NCBI GenBank assembly: GCA_033816765.1
Contig: CM066292.1
Coordinates: forward strand, 3,720,001 to 3,784,000
Reading direction: 5' to 3'
Length of the DNA: 64,000 nucleotides
Origin: Nothopassalora personata
Taxonomy: Eukaryota > Ascomycota > Dothideomycetes > Mycosphaerellales > Mycosphaerellaceae
Positions 22,241 to 34,185 of this stretch are shown here, piece after piece. Positions within the stretch are counted from its first letter, which is position 1. Every line of letters begins with the position of its first letter. The position numbers and the translations under genes are program-made. The notes under the pieces were generated by a model. The model did no database searches and was not told where the DNA came from. It was given only the letters and a program-made list of their open reading frames with translations.

Positions 22241-25200
22241 CCGTCGAGACGCGTAAGGGCTTTCGCGAGGCTACGTTTCTTCTAGATAACGGTGTAGATT
22301 TAAGCTTAGTGTCGTACGAGTATATACTCCGATACTAGATATAGCCTATTAGTAGTATAAAGCTTCTAAATCTAGAGTCGTACGCGTAGGACTAGGGGCA
22401 TTACTACGGCGCCTATACGGTTCGCGTGCGACTAGCTAACGATGTAGGAGTAGAGCGCGTAAGCGACGCTATCTACTATATAGCGCCTATAGGTAGGCCG
22501 TTATTATTTTAGGTAGACCCTAGCGGTATCGTAATTAGATAGCAAAGGCCGATAAGGATAACTAGTAGTACTACGGTATAGAGACGCCTACGATTTAGTA
22601 GCGTAACGTACGCGAGTTCCTTAAGGATCTTAAGAGCTTAAAGTAGGTTTATATAATAAGTGTTTGGGTTATTACTATAGTAGTACCCGAAGGAGAGGGC
22701 CCCTCGTAGCCTAAAGAATTTATAGACTTCCGAGATATATACGCACCTAATAAGTAGGCGAAGCGTAAGATGCCCGACGGGGTTAAGTATACGATTAATC
22801 TCGTTAAAGGAAAGAAACCCCCTTTTAAGCCGCTATACTACTAGTCCTTAACTAAGCTAGAGGCCTTAAAGGAGTACCTTACGTAAGTAATAGAGAAGGG
22901 GTAGATTAGGCAATCCGTAAGCGAGGCAGGTGCGCCTATCCTATTCGTACTAAAGAAGAATAGTACTCTTAGGCTCTATATAGATTATAGAGGCCTAAAT
23001 AAGATTATAGTAAAGAACCGGTACCTACTGCCCCTAATTAGTAAGACCTTAGATAGGCTATAGGGCGCTAGGCTCTTTACTATAATCGACCTATAGGATG
23101 CCTACTACCGTATTCCTATTAAGCGAGGGGACGAGTAGAAGACTACGTTTCGTACGCGATACGGTTACTACGAGTACTTAGTTATGTCTTTTAGGTTAAC
23201 TAACGTACTAGCTACCTTTTAGGGGTATATTAATAAGGCCCTTACCGGGTTAGTAGATAATATCTACGTAGTCTACCTAGATAACATCCTTATCTATAGC
23301 GTAACGTGTAAGGAGTACGTACGAGCCGTACGCGCGGTACTAGAGAGGCTACGAAAGTTCGCCCTATTTACGAACCTAAAGAAGTGTAGCTTCTTCTAGA
23401 AGAATGCCGAGTTCCTAGGATTTATTGTAAGTGTCGTAGGCGTATCGATAGATAGGAGTAGGGTAGCCGTAATCGAGGAATAGCCTACGCCTACGAGTTT
23501 TTATAAGGTTTAATTCTTCCTAGGATTCTATAACTTCTATAGGCGCTTTATTAAAGGGTACTTAAGGATTGCGAAGCTATTAATAGACCTACTAAAGGGA
23601 TGTAAGAATAGTAAGAAGTAAGGGCCTCTTATGTAGTCCGCTTACGAGGAGTAAGCGTTCTAACGGCTAAAAGCTAGGTTCCTTAGAGTACCTATCCTAA
23701 GGCACTTCGATCCTTCGTTACGTACGAGGGTTAAAACGGATACCTTAGGTTTTACGATTATAGGCATTATCTCTTAGTTATTTAGGACTAAGTAGCATCT
23801 AATTGCCTTCTATTCTCGTAAGATAATACCTACCGAGTGCAATTATAAGACCTATAACTAAGAGCTACTAGTAGTAGTAGAGGCATTTAAGCATTAGCGA
23901 CCGTACCTCGAAGGCGTATCGTATACGGTTTAGGTACTAGTTAACTATACGAAGCTATAGGGTTTTATAATAGTAAAGTAGCTAAACGGGAGGTAAGCTC
24001 GATAGGCGACGTTTCTATAATCTTTCGACTTTATAGTAGAGTATAGGTCGGAGAAGAGTAACCTAGCCGATGCGCTATCGCGACTTAGTAACTACGTACG
24101 CGTAGCGTAGTAGACGTCGAACTTGCTTCCTACGCTATAAAGTAAGCTATCTTTCTAGAAGGAATCCCTATTAAGAGAGGACGAGCCTATAGTAAGGCTC
24201 GTAACCGCTACCTACGAGAAGATATAGGATAAGGCGACGATAATAGTAGTAGGAGCCTACGAGCCGTAGGGGACCCGATCGCTACTAGTAAGAGTATACG
24301 CTATAATAATGTAGGGCGGCCTAGGTAAACTGCTTATACTACTAATGAAAATCGTATAGGGGAGAGACGATAGGTACGTCGTATACTTATCGTAGGCGCC
24401 TAGCGAAGGGGACGCTAAGGACTAGTATATAAAAGACGGGTTAGTCTATCGTAGGAACACGATTATAGTACCCGAAGACTATATAGTAAGAGCATAGCTA
24501 CTCTATATGCATTATAACGACCTACTAGTAGGGCACTTTAGTAAGGTAAAGACTAAAGAGCTACTATAACGTTATTACTAGTAGGAATCACTTAGTAAGG
24601 AAGTAAGGGAGTATATTAGAAACTTTAGGGCTTATTAGACCTCGAAGGCTAGGCGCTATCGACCCTACGGCGAGCTATAGCTACTACCTAGGCTAGACGG
24701 TCTATAGTAGGAAATTACTATAGATTTCATTACGGACCTACCTCTAAGTACGCGAGCCGGTTACGTATATAATGCGATCCTAGTAATAGTTAATCGCTAC
24801 TTAAAAATAAGCTTATACATCCCGACGACGAAGACTTGTATAGCCGTAGAGCTTACGAGGCTCCTACGAGACGAAGTCGTGCGACACTATAGTGTCCCGT
24901 TAGGTATAGTAAGCGACCGAGGTCCGGTCTTCACTAGTCAATTTTAGAGTAACTTCTACTTCGAGGCGCGTATGAAGCGTAAGCTATCTACGGCCTTTCA
25001 CCCTTAGACTAACGGCTAAACTAAGAGGGTAAACTAAACCCTCGAATAATATCTTCGTTATTACTATAGTAATAATTAAACTAAGTAGGCTAAGTAGCTT
25101 ACAGTTACTAAATTCGTAGCTAATAACAGCATCTACCTAATACTACGGATAAGTCCGTTCGAGATAGCGTACGGTTAGCGACCTAAGATTACCCCTATAC

Positions 25201-25775
25201 TAACTAGATCTCGAGACGAGACCTAGGGGGGGGGAAGTACTAGTAGCGGTAACAGCTACGAGTCGTATGCGAAAACTACGCGCTATACTCGAGGAGCGAT
25301 AGAAGGCTATAGTAGAAAGCTAGGCTCGCTACTATAATAAGACCTACTAAGCTAAGACCTACCGCGTAGGTAACTTAGTCCTATTATTAACGAAGAACCT
25401 TAAGTTAGCAGTACTAAAGAAGAAGATAGGTCCGAAGTTTATCGGCCTATACCGCATTACAGACGCTATCGGTTCGTAGGCGTACCGCCTAGCGCTACTA
25501 GCCGACTTAAGGCTCTATAACGTCTTCTATGTCTCTCTCCTCGAGCCGTATATCGGTAGCGATAAGGATGGACCCGTACCCCCTCTAGCTAATAAGGACG
25601 GAGAGTATAAGGTAGAGGTAGTACTAGATAGGCGTAAGCGTAAGGGTAAGCTACAGTATCTAGTCTAGTAGAAAGACTAGCTAGAGGAGTATAATAGCTA
25701 GGAACCGGCGGAGGGCCTCGCGAATGCGGATCGCATAGTAGCCGACTATAAGGCGTTAAGGAGAAGCAAATAAGA
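22241..25775 (+). pseudogene. Element A pol relic: protease, RT, RNase H, integrase, chromodomain
   Basis: The protease core LLDNGVDLSLVSYEYI is near 22270. RT runs about 22740-23600, with [13 protein letters not shown] and the catalytic YLDD box mutated to YLDN (about 23270-23300). RNase H is about 23700-24110. Integrase is about 24450-25250, with ITIDFITDLP, IVSDRGPVFTS and HPQTNGQTKRVNQ. A C-terminal chromodomain follows (about 25590-25770: VEVVLDRRKRKGKLQYLV). Nearly all in-frame stops are TAG/TAA at expected Trp or Gln positions. The chromodomain places it among chromoviruses. Confidence 0.88.
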
Positions 25776-25828
25776 CTAGCATAGGAGCATAGGAGCATAG
25801 GAGTACTAGAGCATAAATAAAACTTTTC

Positions 25829-26879
25829 TTAACTATAAACAAAATAAAAGCTAAAGAGTAGCGCGCCTATTAGGGGCCACGTAGAGTAGTAGTAGGCGAG
25901 GAGCCCGCGAGCAGCGTGTGAGGCGAGCGCCTTAGTTGTCGTCGTCGCGTAGTAACTTAGGTAGGAATGCCTAGTCGGCGGCGGTAGTATCGATGTTCTA
26001 CGCCTATAGGAACTAGGACTACGGTTAGTAGGGTACACGTATACGAGGAACATGCGACTTACGGCGCGGCCGAGTTCGAACAGCCTATTAAGGGCGCGGT
26101 TCTACTCCTACTAGAGCGCGAGGGCTACGGCGGCGGGGGCGGCGGTAGTAGTAGTAGCGGCGGGGGTACGTATACGGGTCTCCCCGGTACACTTATGCTT
26201 ATAGGCATTAAACTGCCTAATAGCCTATAGAAAGAGTTAGCCGAAGCATAGGAGACGTACTAGAGCCCCCCCCCGCGAGTAGTAGTCGACTCGTAGGAGC
26301 GAAGTAGCGACTTACCTCCGTAATATCGTTACCTAGCTAGGCACATAGGCGGATCTACTCTACTAGCTCCTACTACTAGAGGTCTATAGGCGCCTAGCCT
26401 ATTATAGCCGTAAGGAAGTCGCGCTAGGAGCGCGCGGCGCGTAGGCGGCTTACTAGCGAGGCGATAGCGTAGCTAGTGTTAGGCGCGTACTTGTGTCTAT
26501 TACGCCTATAGCGGCCGCACTTCTTTAGGAGCTCGCCGGTAGTAACACTATTACAGTTATCGGCTTCGTCTAGTAAGTAGTTAGTATACGAATCGTAGGC
26601 GGCGCGTATAGAGACTTACCCTTAACAAAGTATAGGAGGTACCGTATGTATATGTTAATCCTCTACGAGAGCTTAGTAGCGGGCGAGGGCGTTAGTAGCT
26701 ACGAGGGGGATACTAGTCGCTTACGACTACTAGGCGTTCTAGGTGCGTCGCGTACTAGAGCCGCCTAGCGGCGCTCGTCTTCTAAGGCGCTAGTAGTACT
26801 ATCGCTACTAATACTACGGAAGGAGGCGGAGCGGCTAGAGGACGGAGGCGAGGAGGGCCCGTTAGACATAATAATGATA
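25829..26879 (-). pseudogene. Possible antisense ORF relic at the 3' end of element A
   Basis: On the minus strand, starting at an ATG at 26879, the frame reads MSNGPSSPPSSSRSASFRSI with few interruptions. Further left a second frame reads KCTGETRIRTPAA, then NRALNRLFELGRAVSRMFLV, and stays open for 74 codons at 25829-26053. The two pieces are in different frames. The layout (tail-to-tail with pol, upstream of the 3' LTR) parallels the antisense ORF of element E, but the sequence is unrelated. TGA stops are rare in RIPed DNA, so stop counts alone are weak evidence. Confidence 0.35.
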
Positions 26880-27170
26880 ATACTAGCGAGGCGCTTACGG
26901 TAAGGGTACGGTGCGGGTACGTAGTAGTAGTGTAACGGAGGTAGTACGCTAGGGAACGTGCTAGGAGAATAGGGCTAGGTTAGGCTAGAGTTTTATGCCC
27001 CTAACTAGCTACGTCGGTATAGTAACTAAGCCTCACTTACCTACACCTATATAACGACACGTACGTAACCTATATGTAGGCCGCATAGCAACTATAGTTC
27101 TAGAAGTACGTAGGAACCTCTACGTAGTAACTAGCGAGCTAAGGACAGCTCGTACGAGAGGGGAGGCAAT

Positions 27171-27366
27171 TGTAAGGGGCAGCCTAGTAGCTAACCCTTA
27201 TATATAGCCTTACATGTAATATACGGTCGCGACCGGCTACTAAGCCGCACGTAACACGTATGCGTACACCTTGCGACGCGCGATGCGTCTTAAACAAAAG
27301 GTAAGAATTAGTTCATCTACGACTAGTAGGTCGTAGGCGTGCTATACATTACGACATCCCTTAACA
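27171..27366 (+). repeat. Element A 3' LTR
   Basis: 196 bp, starting TGTAAGGGGCAGCC and ending CCCTTAACA. It is partner to 20777-20959. Confidence 0.75.
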
Positions 27367-27729
27367 CTCTAACTCCTTAGCGACGGCGTCGTTAGTACGA
27401 CGCTTAGCTAAGCGTAGCTATTTCCGAAGACGGATCTTACGTATCTTTAGCCGTGCCTCCTCCTCTTTAATCCTCTTAAGCTCTAGCTTAAGTTTATCGC
27501 GCGAATTACGAAGACGTTTCTACTCTAGACGAGAAAGATATACGTCGCAATCCTTATAGGCTTTTCGAATATAGGCCGAACACTTCCTAGACCGAGAACC
27601 TACGATACACTTTACTACTACGCCCGAGGATCGAGACTTCTAACAATTCGTGTATAGAGCTATTTTAATACTAGAAATTTTAGTATCTAGAGTAAGTTGT
27701 TAACAGCGTTTATAGGAGGAAGAAGACAT
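27367..27729 (-). pseudogene. Antisense ORF relic (Cys cluster plus coiled coil), truncated
   Basis: The minus-strand ATG at 27729 gives MSSSS followed by a basic region. It then continues through Cys positions and an Arg/Lys/Glu-rich coiled coil, and is cut at 27367 by element A. It is strongly similar to the relic at 45321-45803 and is homologous to the intact ORF at 39854-40414. Confidence 0.65.
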
Positions 27730-27802
27730 AGTTAACTGTTACTATAAGAAATAATAACGACTTATAAAGCTTCGGGAAGAAGCTAGGCTAAAAAGGGGAT
27801 AG

Positions 27803-28206
27803 TATTGCGGAATAATTCTTATAGACCCTAGAATTATAATAACGAAACGAGTACGTAACTTATCCTACCTAAGCGCTTAGACTTAGGGCGATTATACTAC
27901 TTATACTTAGACTAATTAGGCTACTTATGCTTAGAATAATTAGACTAATTACCAAGATCTACGAATCTCCTTTATATTTAGGAACGCTAAGAACCCCTTA
28001 TAGTTTCGATACGTTTAATTTACTATTTAATATTACTGTTTAGAATACACTATAACCTAACCTCTACCTTACTACTACTTAGTCTTTATAAGATAAGATA
28101 GCTACTACTTTATTACTTTCCCTCGTCTTCCTATCGGCCCGAGAATAAACCCAATTAAGCTTATCTTCTTAACTTGTAATATTATTAGGTTATACTAAAC
28201 CTAATA
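27803..28206 (+). repeat. LTR, E-like lineage
   Basis: 404 bp. Its 3' half parallels the element E LTR (CTCCTTTATATTTAGGAACG) through to AACCTAATA. Its U3 carries short repeats of the CTTAGACTAATTAG type instead of the palindromes of element E. Confidence 0.8.
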
Positions 28207-28825
28207 GCGCATTTCTTTAGTACCGTCCGGAACCCTGTTTTAGATAGTCGTTCGAGTACGTCCTAGACCTGTTATATATACTACGAAAGTGTCCCTTTCG
28301 TATAGATAAGAATATTATTAACATAAGTAATAACGTATACGTCTATTAGGTCTCTTAGTATCTCGTTAATTAGGTCTTAGAATGCGGCTAGTGTATTAGT
28401 TAATCTAAAAGGCATAACTAAGAACTTATATAGTCCGTATTAAGTCCTAAATACGGTTTTCTATTCTTCTCCTTCCGCTATACGGATAGTGTAGAAGGCG
28501 TCTTATAAATCGATCTTTATGTACTAGTCTAATCCGTTTAATCTATCCTATGCTTCCTCGATATTCGGTAGCGGATAACGGTTCTTAATAGTAATCTCGT
28601 TTAACTTTCGGTAGTCTTATACGAGTTGTAGTTTCCCGTTTGCTTTTAGAATAAACATATATAGAGATACTACGCTTAAGGTCGATTTTTATATTCGTCC
28701 TTTTACTAGGTTCTCCTTTAGCTATTCTCGTATAGTTGTTAGCTCTTTTTCGGACATTTAGTATAGGGGTCCCTATAGAGGCTCTTTCCCTAGCTAAATG
28801 TTTATCTTATAGTCCTATAGTGTTA
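28207..28825 (-). mobile_element. Element B/G, left part: minus-oriented Ty3 RT relic
   Basis: The reverse complement encodes RT sequence homologous to 48.1-48.7 kb of element H, including a mutated YMDD region. It breaks off at CCTATAG (28819-28825). The continuation (TATAGTTAGTGTTTAGG) is found at 41772, so element F (28826-41771) interrupts it. Confidence 0.75.
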
Positions 28826-28943
28826 CGGGTGAACGACGTATACACTAAAGTTCTATAAAGTTTATAATAAGTTCGATATAGAAGAAAGGGGAAGTTACAC
28901 GCTATCCGAAGAAAAGGTATCGGAAAGCAATCCGAACGCATAG

Positions 28944-29352
28944 TGTTATTGTCTCGTTCCAGGGCTAGTCTCAAAAGAGAGATAAGTCAAGTCACGTGGC
29001 GGTATTATTCTTTGGAGAGGCTGAAGCAAGCTGAGCGAAGATGAATGATAGGAATAAGAGTTGTATTCCAATCAGTGAGATAGTAACATGAGTTGAACGC
29101 ATCAGAACCATAAGGGTTTCTAGCGTTCCTAAATACAAAGGAGATAGAGCGTTTGCTCTCCGTGCTCTCCATGCTCTCCATGCTCTCTCGAGATCACCGA
29201 GATCAACGAGATCAAGGAGATCACTTCAGTTGCTCTCTCGGTTCCTTGGTTTTATTCCTGCGGGTGAGAGAGCACTTCTCGGGCGGAAGCGCCCACCAAT
29301 TGTGGAGGTCTGATTGGTTAGCTTCCTTCAGCCCCAGATCAGAACCGTAACA
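28944..29352 (-). repeat. Un-RIPed solo LTR with CATAG duplication
   Basis: 409 bp, starting TGTTATTGTCTCG and ending CCGTAACA, flanked on both sides by CATAG (28939-28943 and 29353-29357). Its CA/TG content is normal, so it postdates the mutation of its surroundings. One part matches the LTR of element D. It contains a 9-bp GAGATCANN tandem tract. Confidence 0.85.
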
Positions 29353-29395
29353 CATAGGCGTAGCCTATGCTAAGAAACAGGGGCCCGCCCCTTAC

Positions 29396-30097
29396 ACTAC
29401 CCCCCCCTTCCTCCTCCGCCGCCCCTAGTTATAGCTCCGCCCTAGAGCCTATTGTCCTAGGTGTTTTTATTAGGCTTGTAATAGGAAGTGCCCGAGCCTC
29501 TCTTCCTTATTGTCTAGCCCCGCCGACGCCGAGACGAAGTATTATTACCTAGGTGAGTGTAAGGTTTACTATTGTCCACCTAGTAATAATAGCTATTGTT
29601 ACACGTGAACAATAGGAGCCTAGAACATATCTTTAGGTTCTCGTTCTCTTTTTTTCTTTTTCTTATTACCTACCGTACGCGTAAGTCGCCCCTCCCCCTC
29701 CCCCTAGCTAAGCGTCTCTAGCCTTAGGGGCATATTCGCGCATCCTATGCCTATCGCTTAGGGAGACGACATTTCCCCTACGGGTTCCGATAGATACTAA
29801 TAGTATACCGTGAATAGAAACTACTACTACCATATCTCCTATTAATACTATTAAGTAAGTCCGAATAAATTCCTACGGAGACCGAAACATTCTAACCGGA
29901 GCCTAGTATAAAATGGCCTAACGCCGCATCTACTACGTCCCCTACGCCTCTACTAGCGTAGACTACGTCTCCTAGTATATAAGTACCGGTCCTCGTCCTA
30001 TTCTTATCGGGGTCCGCTAATTATCGTTAGGGCGTAACCGCGCGCGCCTACTAGGCCTATAATACTAATCGCAAGCATTGCGAGGACATGTATGTAC
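29396..30097. other. Part of element F without recognised coding sequence
   Basis: This stretch is C-rich with poly-C/T runs near 29.40 kb, then RIPed AT-rich sequence. It lies between the presumptive left end of F and the possible plus-strand ORF relic. I recognise nothing in it. Confidence 0.4.
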
Positions 30098-30703
30098 CGC
30101 GCGGACCCCGAAGGAAAATTATCGCTTATCGCTAACCGCGCGTTTTAGGCCGGAGCTCGCCTACGCCGCCTATACTAAGTGGACCCGCGCTACTAACTAG
30201 AACCGCGCGTAAGCATCCTCCCTAGCGTCCTCTACGACTTTTCTACCGGCTTACGGTCTTTTAGCGACGACGCTCGTACTAAGCTCCGCGCCGTCCTTAA
30301 AGCCTAGAAGGCTTTAAAGCCTCTCTAGCGTACTAGTATACTCTCCCGGTAAGTTTCTACGGCCTACGCCTCTTTATACGCGCTTACTAATTCTTCTAGT
30401 ACGGTCGCCGCTAAGGTTATAGGTACTATAGCTAATGCTTAGCTTACCTTTAGGTAGACGTATATACTATAGGCCCCGTCGTAAAACTATCGCTAACCAA
30501 CCTCTTAGTCCCGGGGGCGCCCTACGCGACCTCTAGCTAGGCTAGCGCCGCGTGCGTTAGGCCTCGGCCTCTACTAACTAGCCTTCGGGCACCCTCGTCT
30601 TTTGCGCGGGCCGCGACCGGGCTATTATAGTATGTAGCTATCTCGAAAGGGATCGGGCTCCGCTACTTTTACGGCGGACGCCGCTAAAATGAAACGCTCT
30701 TAA
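30098..30703 (+). pseudogene. Possible antisense ORF relic of element F
   Basis: One plus-strand frame of 201 codons has protein-like composition, with stretches such as VLYDFSTGLRSFSDDARTKL and YALTNSSSTVAAKVIG. It is interrupted only by TAG/TAA and ends at TAA 30701-30703. It is tail-to-tail with the minus-strand pol of F. TGA is depleted in RIPed DNA, so this is suggestive only. No family is recognised. Confidence 0.3.
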
Positions 30704-33700
30704 ACTTACCTATGCCTTCTTACTTCTCTCTATCTCCTAAAAAGACTCCCTAACCTAAAAGAAACGCCTACCCTTTCCTAAACGCCTATGTCTACGCTAA
30801 ATCCCTAGTAATCCTTACCTTTTCGCCGTTTCCCCCTTCTTTTTGTATCCTATGCCTCCTTCGGTCCGTTATGCGTTATTAGGTTCCTATATTTTCTCTC
30901 GAAGTTATCCGCGGCTACTATGTCCGCGAGGTACCCTAATAGTTCCTATGTAGGCTTATAGTATCCGGTCTATTTTACTAGGACTTCGCGCACTCGGCTT
31001 CTACCTCTAACCTTAGTTCTAGTATAAAGGATCTCTTCTACCTACTACTCTTCGTAAGACTTAATTATAATAGGGTCCGGCTGTTTATTATCGATCTCCT
31101 GTCTAGGTAAGGGGTCTTAGCTTATAGGTCGTAGTAAGTTAGGATAGAAGACCGGGTAGATCCCGTCGGGGATCCTAGACAAGCGTATAGATAACGGTAA
31201 GATTACTTCTACTACCGTATACTTTGCGTGTCTATAGTCGAGGCTCTTCTTTAGTCGTATAGTGACATAGTTACGTAGGTCTAGCTAAACTTTATCGCCT
31301 ATACGATAGATTAGTGCGGGCTTCCTATCCCGGTTAGCGTAGTCCTCCTATTTTTAGGCGGCTTCCGCTATGCTCGCCTAATACAGGTCCGTAATCTTTT
31401 ACATCCTTTCTACGAATAGCGTTACCCGTTACGCAACGTCTAACTAAGAGGTCTCTAGATCCGGTTATAACTAAACGGGTAATAGTACCTCGTATCCGTG
31501 TACCGTAAAGAAGGGGCTTATTCCTAGCCTAGCGTAATACCGCGCGTTTAGAGTAAGTTACGCCGTAGGGAGCTAGCGTTTCCAGTCGGACTGCTTATAG
31601 TTAATGTAGTTACGAAGGTAAGCCTAGACTTCCTAGTTTAACCGTTCCGGGCCTCCGTCGGTTTATAGGTAGTAGGCGGAGCTAAGCCTCTATTTTACAC
31701 CGGTTAAACGACAGAAGGTCCTCTAGAAGGTACTCGTCTAGTTAGTACCCCGGTCACTCGTAATAGCTTAAGGGAGGCTATAGTATCTTACCTAGTAGTC
31801 TAAGAACCTTTTAGCGCAGTCCTCGGCTTTTATAGTAGGTATCGCTTCTAAAACGACGGTCTTACTTAGTCGATCCTTAATTACCTAGAGGTAAGTGTTC
31901 TCTTACGACTCGGGCATGTCCGTTATGAAATCTATCGAGATCTCCTAGAAAAATCGGTCGGGGACCGGTAAGGGTTATAGGAGGCCGTGTTTTTATTCTC
32001 TCTACACCTTATTCCTACCGTAGTAGTTACAGTTCCTTAAGAACTGCCTTACGTGCTTAGACTATAGGGGCTAGTAGAAGTTGCGACTTAGTATCGATAC
32101 TATAGAGTCCCGGCTAGGGTAGCCGTACACCGGTGAATCGTGCACGGATTGAATTAGCTTAGTTCGAAGGGTATCGTTCTATAGAATCGCTATGTCCGCC
32201 TCCTTGTAGTCGGACTCCGTAGAACTAGGAGCTCTAGGCACCTAAATCCTACCGCGGTAGCGAAGATACCCGTTATAGTCGATGTTATAGTTACCTACTT
32301 ATACCTTAAGTTTTACCTCGCTAGGAAGTAAACGCGCTCCTATCTTAATCGCGCGGTGTACCGCTTAGAACGTGCTATCCTTCTCGATAGTTCTTTCCTA
32401 GAGGTCGTTTAGCTCTTAGTCTTAAAAGGGTCCTAGTAGTACGCCCGGTAAATCCGCCTCTTCTACGGCGGATAGTCCTTCGAACTACGTAGCTAAGATT
32501 CGTACTAACGAAACCTTTATAGTAGAGCTAGCGTCTACCTTCGAGCCCGGCTAATTCTTTACGATGTCCGGTTTAAGAAACCTACGATACCGTGATAACT
32601 TATCGTCCTACCTAAGTGTATCCTACTCCCTTCGAGAAAGGACGTCCGGTACAATCGCCTCGGTGCCCGGCCTATACACTAGTAAAAACTAGAATTTTGT
32701 AACTTCCTTAACCTACCGGATCTACCGTTCGGAAAGCTGTCTCTTCGTTATAAAGTATTCTAGGTTCTTATAGTCCGTCTAGATTATAAAGGGCCTATAT
32801 GTTTTTAACTCGGGAGCCTATTCCTTAAGATAGGATACTACCGCGAGTATCTCCTTATCGTAAATATCGTAGTTAATCTTAGCCTTATTAAGCTTCTTCG
32901 AGTAGAATCCTACTAGTTTTACGACTCCGTCCTTTTCTTATAGGAGGGCGCCTCTAAGCGTAAAGCCGCTATAGTCCGTCTCTAAAAAGGTAGGGAGCTC
33001 CGGGTTCTAGTAGGCTAAAACTAGTGCTTTACAGTACTTATCCTTTAGGGACTTAAACGCATTAGCCTAACGATCTCCCTAGGAAAACACCTTATTCCTA
33101 CCGGTTAGCGACGTTAAGGGCTCGGCGAGCTTCGAATAGTTTAGAATAAATATCCGGTAGTAGTTCGCGAAGCCTAAGAAACGCCGCACTTCCTTCTAGG
33201 TAACTAGTGCCTTCTAGTCCTTCACTACTACCACCTTCTCGGGGTCGGGTCCTACTCCTATCCCGTCGGCATGTATAATAAACCCGAGGTACTTAACCTT
33301 CTTCTATACGAACTTACACTTCCCTAGATCTAGGAAAAGGCCTCCGTCCTAAAGCTTCTAGAGCACGATACGAACCTTCTAGAAATAGTCCTCTTTTGTT
33401 CCGTCGGAGTAAATAACGACGTCGTTAGCGTAGACCGAGGTAAAGTCGTCTAGGTAGTCCCGTAACAAACTATTAATGTACCGCTAGAATGTTATAGGGG
33501 CCCCGGACAAACCGAACGGACATACTAGCTACTCCTATAGACCGAACCTAGTTCGAAAAGCCGTCTTATACTCTTCACCTCGAGCTATCCAAAGGTGGTA
33601 GAATGCGGTAATAACGTTAACCTTCGTAATCTATCTAGCGCCCGTTAGGTTCCGAATAGTTTCCGGGATTAATAGTAGCGGATAACGGTCCTACTTAGTA

Positions 33701-33738
33701 ATCGAGTTTAATGCTCTATAATTATAGTAGAACCTAAG
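30704..33738 (-). pseudogene. Element F pol relic (RT to chromodomain)
   Basis: The reverse complement gives RT with YNYRALNSITKQDRYPL and the catalytic box as YANDVVIYS (about 33.42 kb). RNase H, integrase and a chromodomain-like end (EVLVKQTGYYKPTQEPLGYL, about 30.86-31.02 kb) follow. It is interrupted at the RT (GGGLRF) by element E; the remaining N-terminal part of RT plus a protease is at 40955-41771. It is clearly a different Ty3 family from D, E and H. Confidence 0.8.
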
Positions 33739-34185
33739 TGTTACGGATCGGATTGGGCCTGCAACCGCAAGCCAATCAGATACCTCACAGTTAAGCGGGC
33801 GCAGCCGCTGCAAAGTGCTCTGCTGATCTGCTTGATCTGTCGAACAGATCAACAGATCAGAGCAGAGTACGACGCGAGACGATCTGCTGCTCTGTTTGAT
33901 CTGTCGAACAGATCAACGGATCAAACAGATCAAGACTATGAATCTCCTTTGTATTTAGGAGCGCTGAGAATCCCTTATGGCTTCGAGGCGTTCAACTCAC
34001 TGTTCAATATCACTGTTTGGAATACACCACAACCCAACCTCTGCCTCATTGTTTCTTGAGCCTTTGTAAGGTCAAGACACTACTGCTTCATCACTCTCCC
34101 TCAAACTTCCCATCGGCCCGAGAACAAACCCGATTGAGCTTGTCTTCTTGACTTGTGATATCATTAGGTTATACCAAACCTAACA
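33739..34185 (+). repeat. Element E 5' LTR
   Basis: Starts TGTTACGGATCGGATT and ends AACCTAACA. Its U3 carries two copies of the palindromic core GATCTGTCGAACAGATC (around 33836-33930). The tract GGCGTTCAA at 33987-33995 is complementary to the primer-binding site and may mark the transcript 5' end. Confidence 0.97.

Larger units (their letters stand above)
20777..27366 (+). mobile_element. Element A: RIP-degraded Ty3/gypsy chromovirus (different family from E)
   Basis: Two related LTRs bound it: 20777-20959 (starts TGTAAGAGTAGCC) and 27171-27366 (starts TGTAAGGGGCAGCC, ends CCCTTAACA). The internal DNA is plus-oriented with gag, then pol, then about 1.4 kb of extra 3' sequence. The right end sits inside the antisense-ORF DNA of another relic (27367-28206). 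No matching 5-bp target duplication is seen at the two ends (ATCGG versus CTCTA), so a rearrangement has occurred on the left. RIP is heavy throughout. Confidence 0.85.
27367..28206 (+). mobile_element. 3' end of another E-like Ty3 relic (antisense ORF plus LTR)
   Basis: 27367-27729 is the reverse complement of the antisense-ORF region of element H (45321-45690), so this element is plus-oriented. It is followed by a polypurine-like GGCTAAAAAGGGGATAG and an LTR at 27803-28206 (TATTGCGG ... AACCTAATA). The LTR ends match the E-type LTR with CA-to-TA changes. Its left part is cut off by element A, whose 3' LTR abuts it. Confidence 0.75.

Noticed and set aside
33832..34059. 75-codon frame repeated identically in both LTRs of element E
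   Set aside because: It is repeated only because the LTRs are identical. It overlaps promoter palindromes and has no protein features.
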